NCBI GenBank assembly: GCA_934162615.1
Contig: CAKPJK010000003.1
Span: 1 to 64,000, forward strand
DNA: 64,000 nt
Source of the DNA: an uncultured Clostridia bacterium
GTDB taxonomy: Bacteria; Bacillota; Clostridia; TANB77; CAG-508
Reading direction: 5' to 3'
In this document: positions 46,930-56,543 of the stretch, piece by piece
Position numbering within the stretch: the first letter of the stretch is position 1
Layout: each line of letters begins with the position of its first letter
The notes under the pieces: model-generated
What the model was told of the DNA's origin: nothing
Database searches by the model: none
The model's input: only the letters and a program-made list of their open reading frames with translations
Program-made: the position numbers and the translations under genes

Positions 46930-47069
46930 CAATAAAAATAAAAGAACATGCAAAAACATAAGCATGTTCTTTTTATGTAAAAAATGAGCACAATAATATT
47001 GCAAAAAAAACCAAAAACTGATATAACATAAATAGAAAAAAACAACCAGCAAACAAAGGAGGAAAAAAC

Positions 47070-48251
47070 ATGAAAGATTTCTGGGAAGAACCAAAAGAAA
47101 AAAAGATAAACAAGAAAAAAATAATAATAGCAATAATAATACTGATAATAATAGCTGCAATAGCAGGCATAACAATAACATACATAAACAACAAAGAAGC
47201 ACGAACATGGATAGACAAAAACATACTACAAAAAGAAAAAACACAAAACAACCTAACAAGCATAGAAATAGAAGACGAAAACAACTCAAACATATATGCA
47301 TTTAACAAATACATAGGAATACTAAACAAAAACAACTTTAAAATATACAATAATGCAGGAAAAGAAGAAAAAGAATTAACACTAGAAATATCAAAACCAA
47401 TATTCAACCAATCAAACAGATACTTAGCGGTAGCAGAAGAAAAAGGAAAAAAACTATATTTGATTGCAGACAAAGAGATATTATGGGAAAGAGAAATAGA
47501 AGGAAACATATCACAAATAAGCATAAACAAAAATGGATATGTGGCAGTAACAATAGTAGACACAAGTTACAAAACAGTAATACAACTATTTGATAGCCAG
47601 GGAAACGCACTATTCAAAACATTCCTATCATCAACAAGAGCAGTAGCAACATCAATATCAGAAGACAACAAATACTTAGCAATAGCACAAGTAGACACAT
47701 CAGGAACGATGATACAATCAAATATAAAAGTAATGTCAATAGATAATGCAAAAAACAACTCAGAAAATGCGATAAAGAAAATATATGAAACAGACAAAAA
47801 TGAACTAATAACAAATATCAAATATCAAGACAAAAACAAGCTGCTATGTATGTACACAGACAAAATAACAGAAATAAAAACAGACGAAACAGTAGAAACA
47901 ATGCAAGAATTTAAAGATAAAAAAATATCATTTGCGTCAATAGACTTAAACAATGCATCAATGATAATAGAAGAAAAATCCTCCGGACTATTTACAGCAG
48001 ACTCGGCAGTAAATATAATAAATTCAGACAACAAAAGTTCATCACTATATACTGCAGAATTAGTAACAAAAGAAATATACACAAGTGGAAATATGATTGC
48101 ATTAAATTTAGGTTCAGAAGTTGATTTTGTAAACACGAGTGGATGGCTAGTAAAAAAATACAAAGCAGACCAAGAAATAACAAGCATTGTTCTATCAAAC
48201 TCAATTGCAGGAATAATATATAGAGACAAAATAGAAATTATAGATTTTTAA
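47070..48251 (+). CDS. DUF5711 membrane-anchored beta-propeller-like protein
   Basis: 393 residues. A basic start, a membrane helix at about 18-42, then a repetitive beta-rich region with WD40-like strands (YIGILNKNNFKIYNNAGKE, KKLYLIADKEILWER, VIQLFDSQGNALF). DUF5711 is the usual label for this layout in clostridia; function unknown, probably extracytoplasmic. GGAGG precedes the ATG. A cvpA-like gene starts 36 bp after its stop, an arrangement I would expect to be one operon. Confidence 0.75.
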   Translation: MKDFWEEPKEKKINKKKIIIAIIILIIIAAIAGITITYINNKEARTWIDKNILQKEKTQNNLTSIEIEDENNSNIYAFNKYIGILNKNNFKIYNNAGKEEKELTLEISKPIFNQSNRYLAVAEEKGKKLYLIADKEILWEREIEGNISQISINKNGYVAVTIVDTSYKTVIQLFDSQGNALFKTFLSSTRAVATSISEDNKYLAIAQVDTSGTMIQSNIKVMSIDNAKNNSENAIKKIYETDKNELITNIKYQDKNKLLCMYTDKITEIKTDETVETMQEFKDKKISFASIDLNNASMIIEEKSSGLFTADSAVNIINSDNKSSSLYTAELVTKEIYTSGNMIALNLGSEVDFVNTSGWLVKKYKADQEITSIVLSNSIAGIIYRDKIEIIDF

Positions 48252-48287
48252 AGAAAGGGGAGTATAGGAAACTATACAAAAAAGAAT

Positions 48288-48911
48288 ATGGGAATAATAA
48301 TTGATATAATATTAGTTGCAATTTTAGTACTTTCAACATTTTTAGGATACAAAAAAGGATTAGTAAAATTAGGAGCAAAACTATTTGCAGGAATTATAGC
48401 AATAGTTGTAACACTAATCTTATATAGACCAATAGCAGGAATAATAATAAAAAACACACAAATAGAAGCAAACTTAAAAAATGCAATAATAACAAATGCA
48501 TCAAAATCAGTAGAAAATAATAAAGAAGAAAACGACGAAAATAAAATTTCTACACAGGTAACAAATCAGGTGGCAGAACAAGTAAAAAATGAAATATTGC
48601 CACAAGAAGCAGAAAAAATAGCACAAGGAGTTATATTTGCAATAACAGGAATACTATTATTCATAATTGTAAAAATAGCACTAAGCATAGTAATAACCTT
48701 ATTAGATTTTGTAGCAAATTTACCAATACTAAGACAATTTAATGAAGTTGGTGGACTTGCATACGGACTTGTAAGAGGTGCAATAATAGTATGTGTAATA
48801 GTTTTATTATTAGGAATTACGGCAAAAATGAATCCTGAAAACAATTTAAATAAAAACATTGAAGATTCATATATAACAAAAATTATATATGAAAAAATAG
48901 TAAAATTTTAA
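48288..48911 (+). CDS. CvpA-family membrane protein
   Basis: 207 residues with four membrane segments. The opening IIIDIILVAILVLSTFLGYK is the standard CvpA start, with KKGLVKLGAKLF after the first helix, an acidic outside loop (about 70-110) and VGGLAYGLVRGAI near the end. CvpA is needed for colicin V export in E. coli; in Firmicutes its role is likely in envelope upkeep. It follows the DUF5711 gene and ends in a clear terminator. Confidence 0.85.
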   Translation: MGIIIDIILVAILVLSTFLGYKKGLVKLGAKLFAGIIAIVVTLILYRPIAGIIIKNTQIEANLKNAIITNASKSVENNKEENDENKISTQVTNQVAEQVKNEILPQEAEKIAQGVIFAITGILLFIIVKIALSIVITLLDFVANLPILRQFNEVGGLAYGLVRGAIIVCVIVLLLGITAKMNPENNLNKNIEDSYITKIIYEKIVKF

Positions 48912-48913
48912 AC

Positions 48914-48941
48914 AAAAAAGCGCAAATTTATTGCGCTTTTT
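48914..48941 (+). terminator. Terminator of the cvpA-like gene
   Basis: AAAAAGCGCAA and TTGCGCTTTTT arms. Confidence 0.85.
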
Positions 48942-48994
48942 AATTTTTTTTGCTATACTAATATCGTGATTTTTAACATTTAGGAGTGATTATT

Positions 48995-50359
48995 TTGAAA
49001 AAAAGTGAAAATACAAAAGAACGAAAAAATAGATATGCAAAAAAGAAAGATAGAAAAAATAAAAAAGTATGGAAGAAAGTATTATTAGTTATTATCATAA
49101 TATTATTAATAGGAATAGGATGGTTTACATATAGAACAATAAGAAATGGAGGAGGACTAGGCGGAATGCTGGCAACAGTAGTAGGACATGATGAAAACAC
49201 CAAAAAAGACTTAAAAGAACTAAAAGTACTATTGTTAGGAGTCAGTACAGATACTGATGCAGAACTAACAGATACAATAATGGTTGCATCATATGACCCA
49301 AATACGCAAAAAGCAAACTTATTATCAATACCAAGAGATACATTCACAGGGAAAAATACAAAAAAAGCAGTAGCTTCACAAAAAATAAACTCATTATATA
49401 ACATAGAAAAAACACCAGAAAAAACACTTAAAGCAGTAAACGAATTAACAGGACTAGATATTAAATACTATGTCGTAGTAAAAACAGAAGCATTAATAAA
49501 ACTAGTAGATGCAATAGGTGGAGTAAAATTCAATGTTCCAATGAGAATGAAATACACAGACACTTCACAAGACTTATATATAGACTTAGAAGAAGGTGAA
49601 CAAGTATTAGATGGAAACAAAGCAGAACAATTGTTAAGATTTAGACATAATGATTATCAAAAAGGAATAGGCCAAACATCATATCCATCAGAATATGGAG
49701 ACAATGACTTTGGAAGAATGAGAACACAAAGAGACTTTATAATTGCAACACTAAAACAAACATTAAAACCAAGTAACATATTTAAAATTGGACAAATATT
49801 AGAAATAGCAAATGAAAACGTTGATACAAATATTGAATTGTCATTCATAAAAGACTATATACCATATGCAGTAGAATTAGACACAGAAAACATAACATCA
49901 GCAACACTACCTGGAACAACGCCAGATATATCTTCAACAAATGGAGTAAGTATATTTGTAGCAGATAAGACAGAAACAAAAAAAATGATACAATCAATGT
50001 TTAATACAGACAGTGAAGAAGATGATGGAACAAACGCAGTATTAAATAGTACAGCAAACACTGTAAATACAACGTATACTGAACAAACAGCAGACGATAT
50101 AACAATAGAATTATTAAATGGTTCAGGAGATAGCAGTAAATTAGAAAAAGCAAAAAAATTATTAGAAGATGCAGGCTATGATGTAAAGAAAACTGGAAAA
50201 TCCTCATCAAGTTCTCAAACATTTATAACAAACAAAAAAGATGTTACAGATGAGAACCTAAAAAGTATAAAACAAGTTTTAGGAAAAGGAAATATATCAA
50301 CTGATAAACGTGCAACAAGCACAGCAGATGTAACAATAATTATAGGAAAAGATTTTTAA
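48995..50359 (+). CDS. LytR-CpsA-Psr (LCP) family cell-wall glycopolymer ligase
   Basis: 454 residues with a TTG start 8 bp after TAGGAG; a GTG further upstream lies inside that site. Basic cytoplasmic tail, membrane helix (about 27-48), then an LCP domain (about 75-240) with LLGVSTDTDAELTDTIMVA, SIPRDTF and RFRHNDYQKG, holding the Asp and Arg residues that bind the lipid pyrophosphate. A LytR_C domain (about 365-454, ITIELLNGSGDSSKLEKAKK) closes the protein. It likely transfers teichoic acid or polysaccharide from lipid carrier to peptidoglycan. Confidence 0.92.
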   Translation: MKKSENTKERKNRYAKKKDRKNKKVWKKVLLVIIIILLIGIGWFTYRTIRNGGGLGGMLATVVGHDENTKKDLKELKVLLLGVSTDTDAELTDTIMVASYDPNTQKANLLSIPRDTFTGKNTKKAVASQKINSLYNIEKTPEKTLKAVNELTGLDIKYYVVVKTEALIKLVDAIGGVKFNVPMRMKYTDTSQDLYIDLEEGEQVLDGNKAEQLLRFRHNDYQKGIGQTSYPSEYGDNDFGRMRTQRDFIIATLKQTLKPSNIFKIGQILEIANENVDTNIELSFIKDYIPYAVELDTENITSATLPGTTPDISSTNGVSIFVADKTETKKMIQSMFNTDSEEDDGTNAVLNSTANTVNTTYTEQTADDITIELLNGSGDSSKLEKAKKLLEDAGYDVKKTGKSSSSSQTFITNKKDVTDENLKSIKQVLGKGNISTDKRATSTADVTIIIGKDF

Positions 50360-50397
50360 AATTAAATTCAAAAAATATTAAAAATTATTAAAAATAT

Positions 50398-50431
50398 ATA
50401 ATAGGGAAGCTAAAACGGCTTTCCTATTATA
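50398..50431. terminator. Hairpin between convergent LCP and DacF genes
   Basis: TAATAGGGAAGC and GCTTTCCTATTA arms, one mismatch. Confidence 0.7.
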
Positions 50432-50476
50432 TAAAAATAGATAATATATTTAAAATATATTACCTAAATTTCAAAA

Positions 50477-51748
50477 TTATCTATATAATTTAAAAGAATG
50501 TCTTTTGATTTTTTTATTCTTATTATTTCCAAACAATAATTTATATAATAGAAACAAAATAATTACAATCAAAATAATTTGAACAATTAATACTGCAGAT
50601 CTAGAAACTTCAACATTATGTGATGCAATTAAATCTGAAGAATAATCTATTCCATCAACAGTATAAGTAATCTTTCCAACCACTTGCCCTTGTGCTATAG
50701 GAGCAAGCAAATTATCTTGCAAAGTAATTTGTGGTGTGTATTCAGTATCTGTATCATCATTAGTAACTAAAGCAGTAATATCATTTGAGATCAATAAATC
50801 TAAATCCCTAGTTTCTTTTGTGGCATTGTTAATTGTAATTTGAGTAGCAATAGCATTACTATCTCTTAATTTTTTTATAGAATAATTAGAATAACCATAT
50901 TCAAAAATTGACTTAGTATCAACAAATTTACCACTTAAATTATTATAACCGACACCAGCTCCAAGTACTACACAAATTAGTTCAAATCCATCTTTATTTG
51001 CAACAGAAACTAAACAATTTTTAGCTTCTGTAGTATAACCAGTTTTACCAGCAATAGCATATTTATAATAGTAATTGCTTTGGACTTTACTAGTATCATA
51101 AATCAACAACTCATTTGTAGTTTGGAAAACTCTTTCTTCATATTTATTAGTTGCAGGAATTATGCATGATTTTAATCCGGCCAAAGTCCTAAAAGTTGAA
51201 TTTTTCATACAATATTTCATTATCAAAGCCAAATCATGAGCAGTAGTATAATGGTTTTCATTTTGCATTCCACTTGGATTTGTAAAATGTGTATGTTCAA
51301 GACCCAAATCTGCAACTTTTTGATTCATTAAACTAGCAAATCCTTCAAGTGAACCAGAAACATGATAAGCAAGAACATTTGCTGCATCGTTGGCAGAATG
51401 AACTAGCATTAATCTTAAAAGTTGGTCAACAGTAAGTTGTTCTCCTGCTTGTAAAGCTGCAATAGAATAACCTGATGGTATTTGTGAAATTGCTTCATAT
51501 GGAACTGTTACTACATCATCTAATTTACAATTTTCAATTGTTAAAATAGCAGTTACAATTTTTGTTGTACTAGCTGGATACATTTTTTGAGTATCATTTT
51601 TTGCATATAAAGTTTTTTCACTAGAACTATCTATAAGGACAGCACTTTCTGCTGAAATATCAATATTATCAGTATCTGCATAGCTTATGGTAATATTAAA
51701 AAATAAACTTAGTACAAATATTATTATTAAAAATTTTCTTAATTTCAT
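50477..51748 (-). CDS. dacF: D-alanyl-D-alanine carboxypeptidase (PBP5/DacF type)
   Basis: 423 residues from the ATG at 51748; upstream codons of the open frame overlap the GGAAGGA site. Signal peptide, then a peptidase S11 domain with catalytic SxxK in PASTTK, SxN in HSAND and KTG in AGKTGYT. A beta-rich C-terminal domain and a final membrane helix (about 385-408) with a basic tail follow. It trims the terminal D-Ala of peptidoglycan stems, limiting cross-linking. All catalytic residues are present. The symbol is by subtype resemblance. Confidence 0.9.
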   Translation of the reverse strand: MKLRKFLIIIFVLSLFFNITISYADTDNIDISAESAVLIDSSSEKTLYAKNDTQKMYPASTTKIVTAILTIENCKLDDVVTVPYEAISQIPSGYSIAALQAGEQLTVDQLLRLMLVHSANDAANVLAYHVSGSLEGFASLMNQKVADLGLEHTHFTNPSGMQNENHYTTAHDLALIMKYCMKNSTFRTLAGLKSCIIPATNKYEERVFQTTNELLIYDTSKVQSNYYYKYAIAGKTGYTTEAKNCLVSVANKDGFELICVVLGAGVGYNNLSGKFVDTKSIFEYGYSNYSIKKLRDSNAIATQITINNATKETRDLDLLISNDITALVTNDDTDTEYTPQITLQDNLLAPIAQGQVVGKITYTVDGIDYSSDLIASHNVEVSRSAVLIVQIILIVIILFLLYKLLFGNNKNKKIKRHSFKLYR

Positions 51749-51876
51749 TATTACATTAATTCCTTCCTCTGTATACATCTGATTTTAACCAAGTAGTAAT
51801 CTATAAAAATTCATATTTTAATATATAATAAATTAAGGAAAATATCAATAGGAAAATTAACATAAAGGAGGAAAAA

Positions 51877-52593
51877 TTGAAAAAAATAAATACAAAAATA
51901 GTTTTCGTAATTATAATAATAGCAATTGCTATTGGAACCATATATTATTTAAGAAAAAAGGATGAAAATATTGAAAACATTAACATTGAAGAAAATAATT
52001 TACAGAAACAAGAAAGAAATACAGAAGAAAATACAATAGAAGAAAAAAAGGAAAATAAGATAAAAGTATACATAACCGGAGAAGTACAAAATCCAGGGCT
52101 ATACGAAATTTCAGAAAATAGTCGAATAGCAGATGCAATAGAAGTAGCGGGAAATCTTACGGAAAATGCATTTATAGACAAAATTAACCTTGCATATGTG
52201 TTAGAAGACGGAATGAAAATATATATTCCAAATAAAAAAGACAAAAACAATGTAACAGACGAAACAACAGCATATGTAACAAAAGAAACAGATGGACAAA
52301 CAATATCAGGAGGAAACAAGAATTTAGGTAGTAATACAAATGAAAAGGCAAGCACAACAAGTAATATAACAAAACCCAGTACTACATCAACAAAAAGCAC
52401 AGAAAAAATAAATATAAATTCTGCAACTCAAACAGAGTTAGAAACTTTACCAGGAATAGGCAGTTCAACAGCACTTAAAATATTAAGTTATAGAAAAGAA
52501 AACGGAAAATTCAAAACGATAGAAGAAATAAAAAATGTAAAGGGAATAGGGGATGCAAAATATAAAAAAATAAAGGACCTAATAAAAGTGTAA
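51877..52593 (+). CDS. comEA: ComEA-family DNA-binding protein
   Basis: 238 residues with a TTG start 6 bp after AAAGGAGG. A membrane helix (about 7-25), an acidic linker, an SLBB-type domain (about 62-120; KVYITGEVQNPGLYEI), a Thr/Ser-rich linker and two helix-hairpin-helix motifs at the end (NSATQTELETLPGIGSSTA, VKGIGDAKYKKI). ComEA binds incoming DNA outside the membrane in competent bacteria. The channel gene comEC is not in the window, so competence cannot be concluded. Confidence 0.92.
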   Translation: MKKINTKIVFVIIIIAIAIGTIYYLRKKDENIENINIEENNLQKQERNTEENTIEEKKENKIKVYITGEVQNPGLYEISENSRIADAIEVAGNLTENAFIDKINLAYVLEDGMKIYIPNKKDKNNVTDETTAYVTKETDGQTISGGNKNLGSNTNEKASTTSNITKPSTTSTKSTEKININSATQTELETLPGIGSSTALKILSYRKENGKFKTIEEIKNVKGIGDAKYKKIKDLIKV

Positions 52594-52729
52594 TCAAAAA
52601 TATACAAAATAAAGAAATAATATTGACAATTATGAAGAAAATGATATACTAAAAATAATATATCAAAAAAGAATAAATAATAAAGTTTTAAAAATTTTTA
52701 ATATAAAATACAGAAGAAGGAGGGAAAAA

Positions 52730-53497
52730 ATGACGAAATTAAACGCAAAAACAATTTTTTCAATAATAACAGTTATGATGCTAATAGCTATAAATACAAT
52801 AGCTCTAGCAGATACAAATTATTCGGCAAAGATGTCATTAAAAAGTGATTCAAAACTTAAAGAGGGGGATACAGTTACAATTAATGTAAACTTAACAAAT
52901 GTAAATGCTGGTAATGGAATTAATACCTTAACAGCACAATTAGACTATGATACTAATGTTTTTGAAACATTAACAACATCAGATATAAAATCATCTACAA
53001 ATTGGACACCAACATTTGCATCACAAACAAATAAAATGACGGCTTTAAAAAATGATAAAGTTACAACAGAGGAGACTGTATTTTCAATTACATTAAAAGT
53101 AAAAACGTCAATAAGTGTAGATACTACAAAAGTTACTATAAAGAATATTGTAGTATCAGGTGGAATAGTTGCAAATGGTGGCACAGGAGACATTAACGTT
53201 AATGATGTTAGCATAATAATAAATAAAGAAAAAAACACAGGAACAACAACAGAAACAAATACTATAAAAAACGAAAATACAACAACAAAAAACAACGTGG
53301 AATCCAATACAACAAAAAATACAATTACAACAAATACAACTACAAATAATGCAATAGCAAAAGATAATACAGCAGCAAAAAATACTTTGCCAAAAGCAGG
53401 AGTACAAGAATATGAGGTTATTACAATAATAATCGTTGCAGTAATTGGGTTATTCAGTTATGCAATATATAAAAAAACAGCAAAAGATGTTAAATAA
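52730..53497 (+). CDS. Cohesin-like surface protein with LPKAG sorting-type signal
   Basis: 255 residues. The signal peptide ends near ALA-D (about residue 28). Residues 30-165 form a cohesin/type-I dockerin-binding-like beta domain (GDTVTINVNLTNVNAGNGIN, TLTAQLDYDTNVFE). A Thr/Asn-rich linker (about 170-220) leads to LPKAG, a hydrophobic helix and a KK..K tail, the layout of a sortase substrate. No sortase is in the window. It would be wall-anchored; whether it binds dockerins is unknown. GGAGGG precedes the ATG. Confidence 0.75.
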   Translation: MTKLNAKTIFSIITVMMLIAINTIALADTNYSAKMSLKSDSKLKEGDTVTINVNLTNVNAGNGINTLTAQLDYDTNVFETLTTSDIKSSTNWTPTFASQTNKMTALKNDKVTTEETVFSITLKVKTSISVDTTKVTIKNIVVSGGIVANGGTGDINVNDVSIIINKEKNTGTTTETNTIKNENTTTKNNVESNTTKNTITTNTTTNNAIAKDNTAAKNTLPKAGVQEYEVITIIIVAVIGLFSYAIYKKTAKDVK

Positions 53498-53500
53498 AAA

Positions 53501-53534
53501 ACAACCTAGAATTTAAAATTCTAGGTTGTTTTTT
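53501..53534. terminator. Terminator between surface protein and YhgE genes
   Basis: AACAACCTAGAATTT and AAATTCTAGGTTGTT arms. Confidence 0.85.
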
Positions 53535-53535
53535 G

Positions 53536-55770
53536 TTATTTATTTTCTGTAACAGTAGTGCTAGCATTTTTTTTTGCTTTTATTATATCAACAATATAAG
53601 TTATAGCTAAAGTACAAACTGTAATAGCAAGTAAAATCATAATGTAATTTGATTTAAAGTTTGTTGCAGAAGGTACTAAAACTTCCCTTAATAACTTAAT
53701 AGAATAAGTCATTGGTAGGAATGGTGTAACAGCTTGGAAACCTTTATCAATTGTCTCAACTGGGAATGTACCACCAGAAGCGGCTAATTGTAAAACAAGG
53801 ATTATCAATGCTAAGAATTTACCAACATCACCAAAGTTTCTAATTAAGAATTGAATAATACTTGTAAATGTTATACCAATTAAAATACTTGCAAAATAAT
53901 ATAATCCAACATTTTGAACATCAAATTTTAAACCTAATTGTAATAATGCAGCAACTATAACACCTTGAACAGCACCTAAAGCAATGTAAACAATATTTTG
54001 TACAAATTTATTTTTACTATCATGGTCTAAAATTCCAAATCTATGCTTTTGGTCATAATATAAAACAACATAACACATTAAAGCACCAACCCATAAACCA
54101 ATACATAAGAATAATGGTGTGAATGCAATACCATAAGAGTTAACTTCACCATAAGCTTCAGTTTTAAATTCTACAGGGTCTTCTGCAAAATCTTCTATGC
54201 CAGAAAGTTTTTTAAGTTCAGTATTTGTAGAATCTATATTGTTATTTATTGCAGTATTAAATTCTTGTAAACCACTTGTTAATTGAGTACTTCCTGTATA
54301 TGCAGAACTTGTACCATTATCTAAAGTATTTAAAGCAGATTTTATTTGAGAAGAACTATTACTTAAAGTAGTTAATCCACTTTGTAAACTATCACTGCCA
54401 GAAGCCAATTTTGTAGTTCCAATTTTTAAAGTACCAACACCAGATTGTAATGATTTAGTACCAGTTTGAACTTGATTCAAAGCAGATTTTAAATTAGTAA
54501 TACCAGATGTTATTTGTCCTAAAGAAGCAGAACCTTGTGCTAATTGTTTAGTTCCTGCATACAAACTATTTGAACCATTTTTTAATGCATCACCTGAATT
54601 TAGTAACTTTGTAGCACCAGTTGTTAATGTAGCGTTTGATGCAGTTAATTTAGATTTACCAGCCTTAATTTGAGCACCAGCAGTTGCCAATTGTTCAGCA
54701 CCTTTACTATCAATTATAGCTTGTGCTTTAATAGCTAATTTTTGTGTATTAGGATCAGAACTTGTTTTTAATTTAGCCAAGTTTTCTAACAGACTAGCCA
54801 TTTGAGCATTTGAACTATCAACAGAATCAATGTACTTATCAACATTGTTCAATAAATTATTAGTTCCTGTTACATATGCTGTAGCACCATTTGCTAATTT
54901 TGTTGTTCCATCAACATATGCAGACAAATTAGTATTTAAACTTTCTGCACCATTATTTATTGATGTTATACCATCAGATAAAGATTTTATACCATCTGCA
55001 CCTTTGCTAGATAATTCATCAACACCAGCATTTATTTGAGAAATAGCAGTATTTAATGAATTAGAACCAGTGCTTAAACTATCTACGCCTGAATTAACTT
55101 GGTCAATTCCACTTTTTAAAGATTTGCTTCCTTCTGATGCAGAATTAACACCATTATCAAATTCTGTATAACTATTATTTAATTTTGAAGTACCATCACT
55201 AATTTCTTTTAAACCAGAAGTTAAAGTTTTTGAACCATCTAATAATTGGCTAGATGCATCAGAAACAGTTTCTAAACTATCTGGAACACTTTTTAAATTA
55301 TCTGCCAAGTTACCTGCTATAGCACTACTAACTTTGGCTTGTAAATTTATTTCCATAGTCTTAACCGCACTATTAATTATTTGAGAAGACAAATAATTTG
55401 AAGCTTGGTTTGGACTATATGTTATTGTAGATATTTGTTTATCTGTAGTAGAAGCACTATTTAAACACTTTGTAAAGTTGCTAGGAATTGTAATTGTTGC
55501 ATAATAATCACCATTTTGCATACCCTCATTTGCTTCGTCTAAAGACACAGGGCAAATATCAAAAGTTCCATCATCTTGCAAAGATTTTAAGAACTCAGCC
55601 CCTTGATTTTCATTATTTTCGCCATCATCTAAATTAACAACAGCAATTTTTAAACCAGTTAAATCACCATATGGATTCCAATAAGATTTTAAATAGAAAA
55701 AACTATAAATTATTGGAATTAAAATGACAACTGATATGATTACGATTTTTAAAATTTTTTCTTTTTTCAT
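53536..55770 (-). CDS. YhgE/Pip-family ABC-2-like membrane protein
   Basis: 744 residues. An N-terminal membrane helix (about 9-28), a first Pip domain (GDLTGLKIAVVNLDDGENNEN), a long outside stalk of repeated LxSGxxxLxxG units (about 165-500), and five or six C-terminal membrane helices (YFASILIGITFTSIIQFLIR). Members have been identified as phage-infection proteins in lactococci and as type VII-linked proteins elsewhere. It starts 1 bp after the TetR stop, so the pair is an operon controlled from the TetR promoter. Confidence 0.92.
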   Translation of the reverse strand: MKKEKILKIVIISVVILIPIIYSFFYLKSYWNPYGDLTGLKIAVVNLDDGENNENQGAEFLKSLQDDGTFDICPVSLDEANEGMQNGDYYATITIPSNFTKCLNSASTTDKQISTITYSPNQASNYLSSQIINSAVKTMEINLQAKVSSAIAGNLADNLKSVPDSLETVSDASSQLLDGSKTLTSGLKEISDGTSKLNNSYTEFDNGVNSASEGSKSLKSGIDQVNSGVDSLSTGSNSLNTAISQINAGVDELSSKGADGIKSLSDGITSINNGAESLNTNLSAYVDGTTKLANGATAYVTGTNNLLNNVDKYIDSVDSSNAQMASLLENLAKLKTSSDPNTQKLAIKAQAIIDSKGAEQLATAGAQIKAGKSKLTASNATLTTGATKLLNSGDALKNGSNSLYAGTKQLAQGSASLGQITSGITNLKSALNQVQTGTKSLQSGVGTLKIGTTKLASGSDSLQSGLTTLSNSSSQIKSALNTLDNGTSSAYTGSTQLTSGLQEFNTAINNNIDSTNTELKKLSGIEDFAEDPVEFKTEAYGEVNSYGIAFTPLFLCIGLWVGALMCYVVLYYDQKHRFGILDHDSKNKFVQNIVYIALGAVQGVIVAALLQLGLKFDVQNVGLYYFASILIGITFTSIIQFLIRNFGDVGKFLALIILVLQLAASGGTFPVETIDKGFQAVTPFLPMTYSIKLLREVLVPSATNFKSNYIMILLAITVCTLAITYIVDIIKAKKNASTTVTENK

Positions 55771-55771
55771 A

Positions 55772-56344
55772 TTAATTTACATCCTTTCTTAAACCATTTT
55801 TTAAAATTGCAGTAATACTGCTTGCTATCATTTGTTCATCTAATTTTTTTTCACTTTCATTCCACTCAAACATAAGGGCAATATACATTTTGTATATTAA
55901 AAAAGCAGTGATATCAATATCTTCATAATATATATTTCCAATATCTTTTGCCTTTTTCAACTTACCCTTAATGTAATTTTGAATTTGTGTATCAATTAAT
56001 TCTAGGTTTTGAATTATAACAGGATTTTTTAACCATTCGGCCTCTTTTGTAATTGTACTTAGAAAATCTTTGTCTCTTCTGTATCTTAAAAGACCACAAA
56101 TTGATTGACTTACTGTATCAAAAAAATCTAAATTTTTTTTATCAATTTCTTCTACAATATTTTTCATGTTGAGAATTTCCTCTTGAATAAAGTATTTTAG
56201 TAAGTCATCTTTACTTGAAAAATAGGAGTAAATAGTTTTTTTGGTTACTCCGGCTTCTCTTGCTATTTCGTCCATTGATACTTTTTTGAATCCATATTTG
56301 TAGAATAAAAGTCTTGCAGCCTCTATGACTTGTTCCTTTTTCAA
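55772..56344 (-). CDS. TetR-family transcriptional repressor
   Basis: 190 residues from the TTG at 56344, the start best spaced from GAGGTGA; two GTG codons lie slightly upstream. The HTH is at residues 20-45 (VSMDEIAREAGVTKKTIYSY) and a ligand-binding helical domain follows. It is encoded directly before the YhgE gene, and an inverted repeat lies upstream of it, so self-regulation of the pair is likely. Confidence 0.9.
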   Translation of the reverse strand: MKKEQVIEAARLLFYKYGFKKVSMDEIAREAGVTKKTIYSYFSSKDDLLKYFIQEEILNMKNIVEEIDKKNLDFFDTVSQSICGLLRYRRDKDFLSTITKEAEWLKNPVIIQNLELIDTQIQNYIKGKLKKAKDIGNIYYEDIDITAFLIYKMYIALMFEWNESEKKLDEQMIASSITAILKNGLRKDVN

Positions 56345-56364
56345 CACGATCACCTCTTATTCTT

Positions 56365-56391
56365 ATTACACTAGTATACTCTTCTAGTAAT
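56365..56391. promoter_or_regulatory. Probable TetR operator
   Basis: ATTACACTAG and CTAGTAAT form an imperfect inverted repeat around TATACTCTT, about 20 bp before the TetR start. Confidence 0.5.
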
Positions 56392-56482
56392 TTAGTATAC
56401 CATCATTTTATGTAAAAGTCAATAGAAGGTGAAAAAAATTATTGAAAATAAAAAACTGACCGGGTATTATAATAAAAAATAC

Positions 56483-56511
56483 TTGAAAAAATAAGCAAAA
56501 TCATATATAAT
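56483..56511 (+). promoter_or_regulatory. Promoter of the acyl-CoA synthetase gene
   Basis: TTGAAA (56483-56488), a 17-bp spacer and TATAAT (56506-56511). Confidence 0.65.
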
Positions 56512-56543
56512 ATGAAAAAACAAAATAAAAGAGGTAATGAAAA